From: Citrobacter arsenatis
Lineage (GTDB): Bacteria; Pseudomonadota; Gammaproteobacteria; Enterobacterales; Enterobacteriaceae
Direction of reading: 5' to 3'
DNA length: 64,000 nucleotides
Assembly (NCBI RefSeq): GCF_004353845.1
Contig: NZ_CP037864.1
Coordinates: 3,596,001 to 3,660,000, forward strand
Each line of letters opens with the position of its first letter. Position 1 is the first letter of the stretch. Below are positions 1-9,666 of this stretch, in pieces. The notes below the pieces were generated by a model that searched no databases, was not told where the DNA came from, and saw only the letters and a list, made by a program, of their open reading frames with translations. The position numbers were made by a program, and so were the translations under genes.

Positions 1-237
1 GGAATAGAAAGGCAACGCGCTGGCGATATTGTGTTCGCGATGCAGCAAAAAAAGTAAGCGCTTAATACGGCCGCTGCGCAAACGGCCAAAATCGTAACCC
101 TCCGCCTGTGCAATCGCCAGTATTCGCTGACGCGTCTCCTCGCCAAGACCAGGTTGCCCTTTCAGCGCCCGGGAAACCGCAGCGATAGAAACGCCGCATG
201 CGGATGCAATGTCTTTGATTCGGGTTTTTTTCGCCAT
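1..237 (-). CDS. LacI-family transcriptional regulator, N-terminal part (runs off the window)
   Basis: The reverse strand reads from an ATG at 237 without a stop to the window edge, giving 79 residues. Residues 5-30 form the LacI helix-turn-helix, with the typical pattern TRIKDIASACGVSIAAVSRA followed by the hinge-side RQRILAIAQAEGYDFGRL. The ligand-binding domain lies outside the window. The gene is divergent from a GPH symporter and a GH127 glycosidase, so by position it is probably their sugar-responsive repressor. The inducer cannot be read from the sequence; an arabinose-containing oligosaccharide is a guess based on GH127. Confidence 0.9.
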   Translation of the reverse strand, partial: MAKKTRIKDIASACGVSIAAVSRALKGQPGLGEETRQRILAIAQAEGYDFGRLRSGRIKRLLFLLHREHNIASALPFYS

Positions 238-576
238 TCCGTTTGTTTACACCTGTCACGCGTTCTTTTGTCGATGTCCGGTTCTGTTAGCCGTAAGCAT
301 ATCACCCTCACGGCGAGCGATTAACAATACGTAATTTACTCATAGAGTCACTACAAGAACCACTAATCGCACAATCTCGCCCCACATCTGTGATCAAGAT
401 CACCTTTAAAATTATTTTTCTAGTAAAAATCAAGATCATTTTCACAGAGAACGAAACTCGTCATATACCAACACTCCAAGCCAGATCTATGCTCGCAAAC
501 GTTACTTGTTTAGTAAAAACTGTCAGAGATAAGCCGTAATGACTCTTTAAATCATCCCCCTGTTCGAGGATTGGTT
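238..576. promoter_or_regulatory. Divergent control region of the LacI regulator and the GPH/GH127 operon, with CRP site
   Basis: This 339-bp gap holds no gene. It contains a CRP site that is almost consensus at 389-404 (TGTGA, six bases, TCACC). A repeated TAGTAAAAA word occurs at 421-429 and 511-519, and a related GAGTAAA word occurs in inverse orientation near 336. These repeats are candidates for LacI-family operators, but neither is a strong palindrome. A catabolite-repressed, repressor-controlled sugar operon would look like this; the operator assignment is inference. Confidence 0.6.
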
Positions 577-1979
577 ATGACAATTGCTGATAACCTGGAT
601 ACTGATGTACAGACCGTTGACGCGGGAGAGACGCTCTCTACCCGCGAAAAGATAGGCTATGGATTAGGCGATGCCGGCGGGCACTGCATCTCAGATTTGA
701 TAAGCGGCTTTTTGCTTTTTTCTATACCGATGTTTTTGGTTTAAGCCCGGCCATTGTGGGGGCGATGTTTTTTGTTCTGCGCATATTCGATGCCGTTTCC
801 GACCCGGTGATGGGCGTGATTGCCGACCGAACCCGCAGCCGCTGGGGGCGTTTTCGCCCGTGGCAACTGTGGACGGCAGTACCGCTCGGCGTCATCGGTA
901 TCCTGACCTTTACCGTGCCGGATATGGGGCCAAATGCGAAAATTGCCTGGGCCTTCGGTACCTACTTTCTGCTCTCCATCGGCTATACCGCTAACAACGT
1001 TCCTTACTGCGCGCTGATTAACGCTGTAACTAATCGCCACGATCAGGTGATGTCCTGTCAGTCCTGGCGCTTCGTGTTAAGCGGCATTGCGGGTTTCCTC
1101 GTCGCGGTAGGCCTGCCATGGATGGTGGAATATTTTGGTCAGGGCAACCTGGCAAAGGGCTACCAATACGGCGTAACGGTATTATGTACCATCGGCGTGG
1201 TGATGTTTCTGCTGTGCTTCTTCTGGGTCAAAGAGCGCGTACCGTTGTCGCTGGCAGGGAATTTTACGCTGCGTGAGCACCTGGCAGGGCTGCGCAAAAA
1301 CGATCAACTGCTGATGATGCTGGTCATGTCCTTCCTGCTGGTGAATATTTTGTGCATTCGCGGCGGCGGCTACATGTACTTTATCTCCTACGCGCTTGAA
1401 GGCGGTGCCGGGTACATGTCGATGTTCTTCGGTATCCTGACCGTTTCCGGGATTGCCGGCGCCATAATAGTCAACCCGCTCTCACGCCGCGTCGATATGG
1501 TACGCCTTTACTTCTGGACCAACCTGGTGCTGGTTGCGTTTGGAATTGGCATGTACTTTCTTCCGGTTGGCCCACACTACCAGGTGTTATGGCTGGTCTG
1601 CATTGCTATTAACAGCGTGATTCAAGGCTTCACCCTGCCGCTGCACTTCTCGATCATGGCCTTCGCTGACGACTACGGTGAATGGAAAACCGGCGTGCGC
1701 TCTTCCGGGATGAACTTCGCCTTCAACCTCTTTTTCATCAAGCTCTCCTGGGCTTCTTCCGGCGGCATTATCAGTCTGATTCTGATTATGGTGGCCTATC
1801 AGCCAGGACTGGGGAACCAGACGCCAGCATCTATTCATGGCATTACGCTGTTGCAAAGCCTCGTCCCGGCGCTGTTCCACTTTGTGCTCGCCATGTGCCT
1901 GCTGAAGTGCCGCCTTAACGGCCCAATGATGAAACGTATTTCTACCGACCTTCACCAACGCCATTCACTCATTTCCTGA
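577..1979 (+). pseudogene. GPH-family glycoside/cation symporter, interrupted by a -1 frameshift
   Basis: The reading frame opens at ATG 577 (GLGDAGGHCISDLISGFLL) and stops soon after a T6 run at 716-721. The rest of the protein continues from there in another frame to 1979. Adding one T to the run joins the two parts into a protein of about 467 residues, the usual length of MelB/XynP-type symporters. It carries the GPH signature DAVSDPVMGVIADRTRSRWG between TM2 and TM3 and about 12 membrane segments. The product would import a glycoside with Na+ or H+ for the GH127 enzyme encoded 7 bp downstream. The break may be a real mutation, a slippage site or a sequencing error at a homopolymer. An internal ATG at 756 could start only a truncated protein. 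Confidence 0.75.
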
Positions 1980-1986
1980 GGTAAAC

Positions 1987-3954
1987 ATGATGCAGTCTGA
2001 TGTGATTGAAGCCGATCTGAACCGAATCACCATCACCGACCCGTTTTTAGGAGAATATCAGCGCCTCATCCGCGACGTGGTTATCCCTTATCAGTGGGAA
2101 GCGCTGAACGACAATCTTCCTGAGGCGGAGCCGAGCCATGCGCTGGCGAACTACCGCATTGCCGCCGGTCTTGAGCAGGGTGATTTTTATGGCATGGTTT
2201 TTCAGGACAGCGATGTCACCAAATGGCTGGAAGCGGTCGCCTGGTCATTAAGCCAGAAGCCAGACGCTCAGCTTGAAAAGACCGCCGATGAGGTGATTGA
2301 GCTACTGGCACAGGCACAGTGTGAAGATGGCTACCTGAACACCTGGTACACTGTAAAGGAGCCGGGGCTGCGCTGGACCAACGTGGCGGAGTGCCACGAG
2401 CTTTACTGCGCCGGGCATCTGTTCGAAGCGGCAGTGGCATTTTACCACGCCACCGGCAAGCGCCGCCTGCTGGATATTTCCTGTCGGTTTGCCGATCACA
2501 TCGACACGGTTTTCGGCCCCAACCCCGACCAGTTGCGCGGTTATCCGGGGCATCCGGAAATCGAACTGGCGTTGATGCGTCTGTATGAAGTTACCCAAGA
2601 GCCACGCTATCAGGCGCTGGCCCGCTTCTTCGTTGAAGAGCGCGGCCAGCAGCCATACTACTACGATATTGAGTTTGAAAAGCGCGGCGGTACTCGCCAC
2701 TGGGTCGGCTGGGGTGATGCCTGGCCGGGCATGATCAAAGACAAATCCTACACCCATGCGCATAAACCGCTTTCCGAACAACACGAAGCGGTCGGCCATG
2801 CCGTACGTTCGGTGTACCTGATGACCGGGCTGGCGCACATCGCGCGCATGACGCACGATGAAGAAAAGCGCCAGACCTGTCTGCGTATCTGGGACAATAT
2901 GGTGCAGCGCCGGATGTACATCACCGGCGGCATTGGTTCACAAGGGATTGGCGAAGCCTTCACCAGCGACTACGACCTGCCGAACGACACCGCCTACGGT
3001 GAAAGCTGCGCCTCGATTGGCCTGATGATGTTCGCCCGCCGCATGTTAGAAATGGAGGGTGACGCCCATTACGCCGACGTGATGGAGCGCGCGTTCTACA
3101 ATACGGTGCTCGGCGGGATGGCGCTGGACGGTAAGCATTTCTTCTACGTCAACCCGCTGGAGACGCACCCGAAAAGCATTCCGCATAACCATATCTACGA
3201 TCACATCAAACCGGTTCGTCAGCGCTGGTTCGGCTGCGCCTGCTGCCCGCCGAATATTGCGCGCACGCTGGTTGCTATCGGTCACTACATTTTCACTCCA
3301 CGCCCCGATGCGCTGTTTATCAACTTCTACGCCGGTAGCGAAGCGCAGTTCACGGTGAACGAGCAGACGCTGGCGCTCAAAATCGAGGGCAACTACCCGT
3401 GGGATGAAGAAGTAAACATTCGCTTTACGCATCCGCAGGCGGTCGAGCACACCCTGGCGCTGCGCCTGCCGGAGTGGTGCGAAGCGTCGAAGGTGCTGGT
3501 GAATGGTGAGGCCGCACAGGATGACATCATCAAAGGCTACCTGCATCTGCACCGCCAGTGGCAGGAAGGCGACGTGATTACGCTGCACCTGCCGATGACC
3601 ATTCGCCGCATCTACGCCAACCCGCTGGTGCGCCATGCGGCGGGAAAAGTGGCAATCCAGCGCGGGCCCCTGGTGTACTGTCTGGAGGAGGCCGATAACG
3701 GTAGCGAGCTGCATAATCTGTCGCTGCCTAAAGCGAGTGCGTTCCGTGAGATTCCGGGCGTGGGCGTACTGAAGGGCAAGCTCCTGTTGCAGGCGGAAGG
3801 GCTACGCGTGCTCACAGCGCAGGAGGACAAGCCACTATACAGTTTTGATAATCGCCAGACGGCGGTTGAGAAGCAGACGCTAACCTTCATTCCGTGGTTT
3901 AGCTGGGCCAACCGCGGCGAAGGCGAAATGCGGATTTGGGTCGACGAGACTTAA
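1987..3954 (+). CDS. GH127 beta-L-arabinofuranosidase-like glycoside hydrolase
   Basis: This 655-residue protein belongs to glycoside hydrolase family 127 (DUF1680, HypBA1 type), cytoplasmic (alpha/alpha)6-barrel enzymes that release beta-L-arabinofuranose using a cysteine nucleophile held by zinc. The zinc-cysteine cluster is visible: the Glu and Cys of AYGESCAS in the middle of the protein and the Cys pair of FGCACCPPNIAR. There is no signal peptide, so the substrate must first enter the cell, in keeping with the symporter gene just upstream. Translation starts at the ATG after a GAGGT ribosome site overlapping the end of the symporter gene; a second ATG follows directly. Substrate specificity inside the family is inferred. 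Confidence 0.88.
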   Translation: MMQSDVIEADLNRITITDPFLGEYQRLIRDVVIPYQWEALNDNLPEAEPSHALANYRIAAGLEQGDFYGMVFQDSDVTKWLEAVAWSLSQKPDAQLEKTADEVIELLAQAQCEDGYLNTWYTVKEPGLRWTNVAECHELYCAGHLFEAAVAFYHATGKRRLLDISCRFADHIDTVFGPNPDQLRGYPGHPEIELALMRLYEVTQEPRYQALARFFVEERGQQPYYYDIEFEKRGGTRHWVGWGDAWPGMIKDKSYTHAHKPLSEQHEAVGHAVRSVYLMTGLAHIARMTHDEEKRQTCLRIWDNMVQRRMYITGGIGSQGIGEAFTSDYDLPNDTAYGESCASIGLMMFARRMLEMEGDAHYADVMERAFYNTVLGGMALDGKHFFYVNPLETHPKSIPHNHIYDHIKPVRQRWFGCACCPPNIARTLVAIGHYIFTPRPDALFINFYAGSEAQFTVNEQTLALKIEGNYPWDEEVNIRFTHPQAVEHTLALRLPEWCEASKVLVNGEAAQDDIIKGYLHLHRQWQEGDVITLHLPMTIRRIYANPLVRHAAGKVAIQRGPLVYCLEEADNGSELHNLSLPKASAFREIPGVGVLKGKLLLQAEGLRVLTAQEDKPLYSFDNRQTAVEKQTLTFIPWFSWANRGEGEMRIWVDET

Positions 3955-3959
3955 AACAG

Positions 3960-3990
3960 AGGCGTTCCCGCCTGTCGGGAACGCCTTTTT
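3960..3990 (+). terminator. Rho-independent terminator after GH127
   Basis: An 11-bp perfect stem (GGCGTTCCCG with CGGGAACGCC) has a short loop and is followed by five T residues. It lies between two convergent operons and probably ends transcripts of the GH127 operon. Confidence 0.85.
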
Positions 3991-3991
3991 A

Positions 3992-5374
3992 TCATACAGT
4001 TGGTTTTAAATAAAACCATGACACAACAATGATGCCCATCAATACCAGCTCAATGAGCATAATCAGCCCACCTTGCCCGCTAAACCAGGTACCAATGATT
4101 ATCGCGATATTAGTGATGATGACAAACCAAGCCAACCACGGGAACAATAGTGATCGATAGCTGACCAGACTTGCGGGATACACTCCGCGATTTACCGCCT
4201 GCCGAAAACGGAACTGACACCAACCGATAACTATCCACGCAAGGCAACCCACTTGCCCGGTACTGGCAATTAAATAGAGATAAAACTGCTGAGCGGGAAT
4301 ATAACGTGTCAGCATCGACACCAGAGCTAAAAGCACCGTCAGTAAAATAGCGTTAACCGGCACGCCGCTACCGCTTAATTTACCAAATCGTGCAGGGGCA
4401 AATCGGGAGCCCGCCATCGACCATAGCATACGTGAACTGGCATAGATTGCTGAGTTCGCTGCTGAAACAGCTGCGGAAAAAATGACCAGCTGCATAAGAA
4501 CATCAGCCCCAGGAATACCGACATGTGAGAATACCCAGACGAAGGGACTATTTCCATCAGGTACTTTTCCATGTGGATAAACCAGCGCCAGAACAGCAAT
4601 CGCCAGACCATAAAACAGGATAATTCGCAGACCAATGCCCTGAATAACCTTCGGCAGCACTGAGTGCGGCGATTCCGTTTCTCCTGCCGCGCTTCCTACC
4701 AGTTCCACCCCCTGAAATGAATAGATGACTATCGTCATGCAAACCAGAATTTGCTCCCATCCGTTGGGAAACCACAAACCATCACTTTTCAGCGTCGGAT
4801 GCCAGTTTGCATCTCCTGAGAGAGAGAAAATCATGACGCCACCTGCCACAATGAAAAGCACTATTGCAAAAACCTTAAGCGCTGATAGCCAGTATTCACA
4901 TTCACCGAAACTTTTCGCCGAGCATAAATTTATCAGCGTGAGTACGACAAGGATGATTAGGCAATAAAAGTGGATAGGTATAGCAGGGAAAAATTGATGG
5001 GCAATGAAACCAGCAGCAGTCAGATCTGCTGCCAGAGAAAACACCCAACTCAGCCAATATAGCCACCCAATGATATAGCTCCAGATAGGATTGGGCAGGA
5101 ACATCAACGCATAATGCTGGAATGAGCCTGAATGGGGAAACGCGCAGGACAGCTCACCAAGACACATCATGGTTGCCAGCATAATCGCGCCAGCGAACAG
5201 ATAAGCCAGTAATGTTCCCGCGGGCCCGACGCTATTGAGCGGTTCGGCAATACCGATAAATAAACCGGTGCCGATTGTCCCACCGAGAGAAATCATCAGC
5301 AAATGGCGTTTTTTGAGGTTTCGTCGTAACCCATTTTCAGGCTCGGCGGGCGGTAGCACTTGCAGGGTACTCAT
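3992..5374 (-). CDS. APC-superfamily amino acid permease (AAT family)
   Basis: A 460-residue inner-membrane transporter with about 12 hydrophobic segments. The first carries the APC/AAT signature GGTIGTGLFIGIAEPLNSVG, and LGELSCAFPHSGSF follows TM2. It resembles proton-coupled permeases such as LysP, AroP and YifK, but the substrate cannot be read from the sequence. It is the last gene of the leftward decarboxylase operon, 66 bp after the racemase gene, so a basic amino acid such as ornithine or lysine is a reasonable inference. I chose the ATG at 5374 because AGGGAG lies five bases before it; an in-frame GTG two codons earlier lacks such spacing. Confidence 0.88.
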   Translation of the reverse strand: MSTLQVLPPAEPENGLRRNLKKRHLLMISLGGTIGTGLFIGIAEPLNSVGPAGTLLAYLFAGAIMLATMMCLGELSCAFPHSGSFQHYALMFLPNPIWSYIIGWLYWLSWVFSLAADLTAAGFIAHQFFPAIPIHFYCLIILVVLTLINLCSAKSFGECEYWLSALKVFAIVLFIVAGGVMIFSLSGDANWHPTLKSDGLWFPNGWEQILVCMTIVIYSFQGVELVGSAAGETESPHSVLPKVIQGIGLRIILFYGLAIAVLALVYPHGKVPDGNSPFVWVFSHVGIPGADVLMQLVIFSAAVSAANSAIYASSRMLWSMAGSRFAPARFGKLSGSGVPVNAILLTVLLALVSMLTRYIPAQQFYLYLIASTGQVGCLAWIVIGWCQFRFRQAVNRGVYPASLVSYRSLLFPWLAWFVIITNIAIIIGTWFSGQGGLIMLIELVLMGIIVVSWFYLKPTV

Positions 5375-5440
5375 GGTCACTCCCTGTCCCGGATAACGTC
5401 ATAGACGCCGCCACAGATAAATGACCGTGGCGGCAGTGGC

Positions 5441-6544
5441 TTATTGAATAAACCTCATGGCAACGCCCTTCGTCTGACAGGCCATCAGAAGCCCCGTGTA
5501 GTCAAGTTCAAAACGGACGACATCCCCCACTTTCAACGGCTGCTCGCATGCTTCAATATCTACCAACGTATGGTCGCTGGTTTGTCCAAGGATGGTGATA
5601 TTGTCGTCGCAGGGCACACAATTATCGGAAGGTACGTCCTGACGACCAAACGCCAGCAAAGCCCGCTTGCGAACACCATGATCAACAAAGGTTTTGGTTT
5701 GCAGGAAAGCGTCTACGCCAAGTTCTCCTACGGGTATTGTCGGCTTACTGTTAAGCTCGATAATCTCCGCCTCAAGGACATACATATCAGAACACGCTTT
5801 TTCCACCGGTTTGGCAGAATGATGAAATTCGTTCAGATACTTCATCTCGACATATTCAATGCCAAACTCATGCAACCCCCCGATCCGTAAATGGTTCAAT
5901 CCCTGAGGCCAAGTTCCTTTATCCAGTAAATGGTAGCTGGTGCAATTACCGGCAGAGAGTCGGCGCACTGGCACACCGCTGTCCTGCTCTACTCGCGCAG
6001 CCAGTGCCAGAAAATCTTCACCATTTTTTACCGTGGGCAGGACGGTACCATAGCAATTGAAGTTGGTACCCAGGCCATACAGCTCAAGATAAGGCAATTC
6101 ATGAATAAGCCGGATAGTGCTGAGAATTTGTGAATACTCGGTGAACCAGATACCTTCGCGTAAATCCCCCATATCAACCATCAGCAATACCTGATGCGTT
6201 TTCCCCTGGCGTTGGGCTTCCTGTGATAAAGCGCGCAGGATAACGGCTTCACTGTTCAGACTGATATCGGCATAGCGGATAACGTCTTCAATTTCACTTA
6301 GGCAAGGACTGCGGAGTAAACAGGTAGTACAGCCGATTTCACGGATTTTTTTCAGATTGTAGGTCCTTGATTCTGCAATCACCTGAATGCCGCCATTAAA
6401 TACGGCCTGCGCAGTTTCAACACATCCATCAAAAACTTTATTGACCGCCATGACCTCAATTCCACTGCTGGCTAAAAGCGCTTTTTCTGTTCGGGCATTT
6501 TCTTCCAGCTTGCGTAAATTAATTTCCAGGATGGGCATATACAT
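5441..6544 (-). CDS. PLP-dependent alanine/ornithine racemase-family enzyme
   Basis: This 367-residue fold-III PLP protein resembles the alanine racemase N-terminal barrel and the ornithine racemase (Orr/YhfX) group. The Schiff-base lysine is probably Lys36 in AVNKVFDG. A C-terminal beta domain carries the conserved GELGVDAF segment. The enzyme would interconvert the L and D forms of an amino acid, most likely ornithine or lysine. The next enzyme in the same operon is the D-specific decarboxylase homologue, so together they would let the cell use the common L isomer. The ATG follows AGGAGG, which lies inside the last codons of the upstream permease gene (one-base gap), suggesting translational coupling. 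A second ATG two codons later is possible. Confidence 0.82.
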   Translation of the reverse strand: MYMPILEINLRKLEENARTEKALLASSGIEVMAVNKVFDGCVETAQAVFNGGIQVIAESRTYNLKKIREIGCTTCLLRSPCLSEIEDVIRYADISLNSEAVILRALSQEAQRQGKTHQVLLMVDMGDLREGIWFTEYSQILSTIRLIHELPYLELYGLGTNFNCYGTVLPTVKNGEDFLALAARVEQDSGVPVRRLSAGNCTSYHLLDKGTWPQGLNHLRIGGLHEFGIEYVEMKYLNEFHHSAKPVEKACSDMYVLEAEIIELNSKPTIPVGELGVDAFLQTKTFVDHGVRKRALLAFGRQDVPSDNCVPCDDNITILGQTSDHTLVDIEACEQPLKVGDVVRFELDYTGLLMACQTKGVAMRFIQ

Positions 6545-6545
6545 T

Positions 6546-7967
6546 TTATTTTCCTCCTGCCATGCTCATTCGAGCATTACGTTTCTGCGCCCGATAGTAG
6601 ATACTTTCGGCAACAATAACGGCCAACAATGCGCCACCAACGATCTTGCCTGCGTACTGGAAATATCCCCCCATATCAATTTGTGAAGGCGGGATAAACA
6701 GCAGAGCAACGGCAAAGGCAATAGAGATAAATCCAAGCGCTGGCAACACGGCAGGTAGGACTTTTCCGGGTATTTTAAAGCTTCTTGGCGTATCCGGTTG
6801 CGTCTGACGCAAGCGCCAGAATGCCGGGAACATCACCAGATAGGGAATGAAGTAGGTAATTGTAGTCAGTGCGGTCAACATCCAGTACGCCGCAGCAACG
6901 CTCGGTGATATAAAGGTTGAGAAGCACAGAACAGTGACAATAATTGCCTGCACGATCAGCGCAAATGCTGGCGTTTTCCAGACCGGGTGCAGCTGGGCGA
7001 TTTTATCGCCTAACAGATTATCCTCACGTGAGGCTTCCTGAAGCATGTAGATAGGCCCCACCAGCCAGGAGTTAATCTGACCCAGAGCACCAAAAAACAT
7101 ACAAAATGCCATCACCGGAATCAGCCACGGCATGTGTAACGTATCCGCTGCGGCGTGCATCGCCTGCATTACGCCCGCAACAATGTCGGTATTCCCCGCA
7201 GGCAGCAGCGTGTTCAACGCCCAGGTTCCCACCATGTAAATACCCACAATAACAACAGCAGAAACTGCCATTGCTCGCGGGAAATCACGTTGCGGGTTAC
7301 GCGTGCGTCCGGCAATCATCGGCGCAACTTCCAGACCAGCAAAAGCAAACATCATGCTCGAAAGAAAGACAATGGTATCCCAATGACTCAGGTCAGGAAC
7401 CCAGTTTGCCGCCGTCGCGTAATCGGTTTGCATCGGATGTCCGGTGGCCAACCATACGATAGCCAAAATGATCAAAATCGCAGAAGGAATAAACACACCA
7501 CACCAGGCGCTGACGCTGTTGATAATTTTGGTCCACTCCATGCCGCGTATATTCATTAATGTCAGCAACCAGAAAATAACCGCTGAACCAACACCAATAA
7601 ACGCTTTATTCTCAGCCAGACCGTCACCAATCATGTAGCCCAGCGCTGTAAAACCAAATTGCAGCATCAGAGGAAAAAATAACACGCAGGAAAAGAGGAA
7701 GCACACCACGACTATCCACGCGATACGTTTACCAAACGCTTCTTTAATCCAGACAAATATCCCACCATCTTTCGGCCAACCGGTGGAGAGTTCACCACAC
7801 ACCATCGCCAGCGGAAAGAACAGACAGAATGCGGCAATAACCCACAACAGCATTGCTGAAGCGCCGTAGGGAGCGACATTCGGTATTTGTCGCAAACTCA
7901 GAATGGCAATGACATTCATAAAGACGATATCTTTGATGCCAAGCAAGCCAGAACTATTGTTACTCAT
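6546..7967 (-). CDS. GadC-like APC amino acid transporter (antiporter type)
   Basis: A 473-residue membrane protein with about 12 segments of the glutamate/GABA antiporter branch of the APC superfamily. Recognisable stretches are SLRQIPNVAPYGASA in TM1, the GELSTGWPKDGGIFVW loop and EVAPMIAGRTRNPQRDFPRA. Relatives exchange an amino acid for its decarboxylation product, which fits its place between the decarboxylase and racemase genes. Ornithine/putrescine or lysine/cadaverine exchange is inference. I start at ATG 7967, which has CTCCT on the opposite strand (AGGAG) with a six-base spacer; the ATG two codons upstream touches the ribosome site. Confidence 0.85.
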   Translation of the reverse strand: MSNNSSGLLGIKDIVFMNVIAILSLRQIPNVAPYGASAMLLWVIAAFCLFFPLAMVCGELSTGWPKDGGIFVWIKEAFGKRIAWIVVVCFLFSCVLFFPLMLQFGFTALGYMIGDGLAENKAFIGVGSAVIFWLLTLMNIRGMEWTKIINSVSAWCGVFIPSAILIILAIVWLATGHPMQTDYATAANWVPDLSHWDTIVFLSSMMFAFAGLEVAPMIAGRTRNPQRDFPRAMAVSAVVIVGIYMVGTWALNTLLPAGNTDIVAGVMQAMHAAADTLHMPWLIPVMAFCMFFGALGQINSWLVGPIYMLQEASREDNLLGDKIAQLHPVWKTPAFALIVQAIIVTVLCFSTFISPSVAAAYWMLTALTTITYFIPYLVMFPAFWRLRQTQPDTPRSFKIPGKVLPAVLPALGFISIAFAVALLFIPPSQIDMGGYFQYAGKIVGGALLAVIVAESIYYRAQKRNARMSMAGGK

Positions 7968-8061
7968 GGCCATCTCCTGTTATTCATTCAGGGGCATCAC
8001 TGCCCTCTTCGAATTACCTGACTCATGGACTCCGGGCAATGCCGAAGTCCAATAATGAGAT

Positions 8062-9459
8062 TTAATAAATGTCGTACTTGACCATATCTTCGTAACTGTC
8101 TTCCCGACGGATTAAGCGATCTTTTCCCTCTTTGTCTATCATCACGACAGCAGAGCGCGGACGATTGTTGTAAACCGTCTGGCTTTCGATGGTGTAAGCG
8201 CCCGCATCCAGAAATGCGACGATATCGCCAATTTGCGTGTTCTTCGGCATCAGGAACTCCTCCCCCTTCACGCCCATATGAAAGTAATCACCGCCGTCAC
8301 AAAGAGGCCCTGCGAGTTTGATCCACGCGTCATGCGAATCTGTCATTCTGGAAACGTTGTAGACATAGAAGAACCAGTCAAAATGCTGACTGTCTGAAAG
8401 CACACTGTATCCGGCATCAACAAACTTCCACTCAACGTGACATTCAACATTGCCGTTCAGGTCATAGTTGGTTTTACGTTTTTCACAGGCGACTTCTGTT
8501 AGCAGAACGGCGGCCGAACCGGTAACCTTACGCCCAGGCTCAATACAGATTTCCACATCCGTACGCCACTTATGGACTTCACGAATAACCGCATCAGCAA
8601 AATCCTGTGCCGTAATCCCGGCATACATATTGTCTTTAAGCGGATCGCCATTTTCCTCATCATATTTGTAGGGCACGGGAATGCCGCCACCTACGTTGAT
8701 GAGGTCAAATTTAATCCCCAGAACCTCTTCCAGACGGCGAGATTCATCCACCAATACTTTGGTCGCTTTGGCAAAAGGTTCAGATTCCGGCACCTGATCG
8801 CCCACATGCATATGTAAACCGCGAAGATGGACATAAGGCATTTCCAGGATCCGCCGACAGGTTTCTTCCGCTTGTTCCAAATCCAATCCCGATTTTGCGT
8901 GAAATGCGGTCACCAGCTCTGCATGCGTCGCTGACGGAACGTTTGGTTCCACACGAACGCAAACATTGGCGACTTTTTTCAATTTGCGGGAAATAGCATC
9001 AATGTGATCCAGTTCATACAAGCTATCGACGTTGATCAGGTACAGATCGTTAGCAATGGCGTATTCCAGGTCGGCTGGTTTTTTCACTACACCATTAAAG
9101 ACAATCTGGTCGCCACGAAAGCCGATTTCCAGACATTTACGCACTTCGTACTGTGAATTAGCCTCGGCACAAATTCCTGCATCACGAATCGCCTGAAGCA
9201 CTCCCATCACTGAGCAGGTTTTGGAGGCAAAAAAGGTTTTGGTATTTTGGTGGGCTGCAAACGCCTGCTGGATTTCGTTGATATTACGAATAATCTCTGA
9301 CTCAGAGAAAACATAGAACGGCGTCGGATACTTGCGTGCCAGAGCATCCAGATCCACGCCATCAAAACACAAGTGACCCTCTTTTTGTTGGAAACGGCGA
9401 TCGTTTTCTATCACTTGCTCACGTAATTGGTTGTAGTTTTGAATAATCGAATCAGTCAT
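8062..9459 (-). CDS. dokD: D-ornithine/D-lysine decarboxylase-type fold-III PLP decarboxylase
   Basis: This 465-residue protein is of the diaminopimelate/ornithine decarboxylase fold-III family. The PLP lysine is Lys80 (FFASKTCS), the phosphate-binding turn is NVGGGIPVP near residue 255, EPGR lies at 307-310, and the catalytic cysteine region is GPLCDGGDYF with Cys387. It is syntenic with the Salmonella gene next to the purF region whose product, as I recall, was characterised as a stereo-inverting D-ornithine/D-lysine decarboxylase (DokD). It does not sit with lysA-type biosynthetic partners. The product would be putrescine or cadaverine, with consumption of one proton per turnover. It is the first gene after a sigma-54 promoter; the ribosome site GAGG lies five bases before the ATG. 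Confidence 0.83.
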   Translation of the reverse strand: MTDSIIQNYNQLREQVIENDRRFQQKEGHLCFDGVDLDALARKYPTPFYVFSESEIIRNINEIQQAFAAHQNTKTFFASKTCSVMGVLQAIRDAGICAEANSQYEVRKCLEIGFRGDQIVFNGVVKKPADLEYAIANDLYLINVDSLYELDHIDAISRKLKKVANVCVRVEPNVPSATHAELVTAFHAKSGLDLEQAEETCRRILEMPYVHLRGLHMHVGDQVPESEPFAKATKVLVDESRRLEEVLGIKFDLINVGGGIPVPYKYDEENGDPLKDNMYAGITAQDFADAVIREVHKWRTDVEICIEPGRKVTGSAAVLLTEVACEKRKTNYDLNGNVECHVEWKFVDAGYSVLSDSQHFDWFFYVYNVSRMTDSHDAWIKLAGPLCDGGDYFHMGVKGEEFLMPKNTQIGDIVAFLDAGAYTIESQTVYNNRPRSAVVMIDKEGKDRLIRREDSYEDMVKYDIY

Positions 9460-9510
9460 ATCATCCTCAGCTTATTTTCATGTAAGAGACCACACTCTCA
9501 CAATGGATAT

Positions 9511-9526
9511 AGCAACAGGCGTGCCA
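9511..9526 (-). promoter_or_regulatory. Sigma-54 promoter of the dokD operon
   Basis: Read on the minus strand the element is TGGCAC, five bases, TTGCT, matching the -24/-12 consensus of RpoN promoters (TGGCAC-N5-TTGC). It lies about 50 bp upstream of the decarboxylase start codon and points towards it. The divergent neighbour encodes a sigma-54 activator, which strongly supports the call. Confidence 0.92.
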
Positions 9527-9608
9527 AAATTTAACTTGATTAAAATCAGTCGGTTACATACATAAAATTATTGTGGATTTTGTCATTTAGCGTGCTATTC
9601 ATCACAAC

Positions 9609-9622
9609 GACGAAAATTCGTC
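9609..9622. promoter_or_regulatory. Candidate upstream activator site for the sigma-54 regulator
   Basis: A perfect inverted repeat, GACGAA-AA-TTCGTC, is centred about 90 bp upstream of the -24 element, the usual distance for an enhancer-binding protein. It also sits just before the activator's own start codon, so it could serve autoregulation. Binding is inferred. Confidence 0.55.
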
Positions 9623-9666
9623 ACTTTTATAATGATGTTATTAAAAAAGTAAAAAGGAATTCGGCA

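Noticed and set aside
2302..3714. Long open frames antisense to the GH127 gene
   Set aside because: They lie opposite a well-conserved GH127 coding sequence of high GC, have no ribosome sites or recognisable domains, and are read-through shadows.
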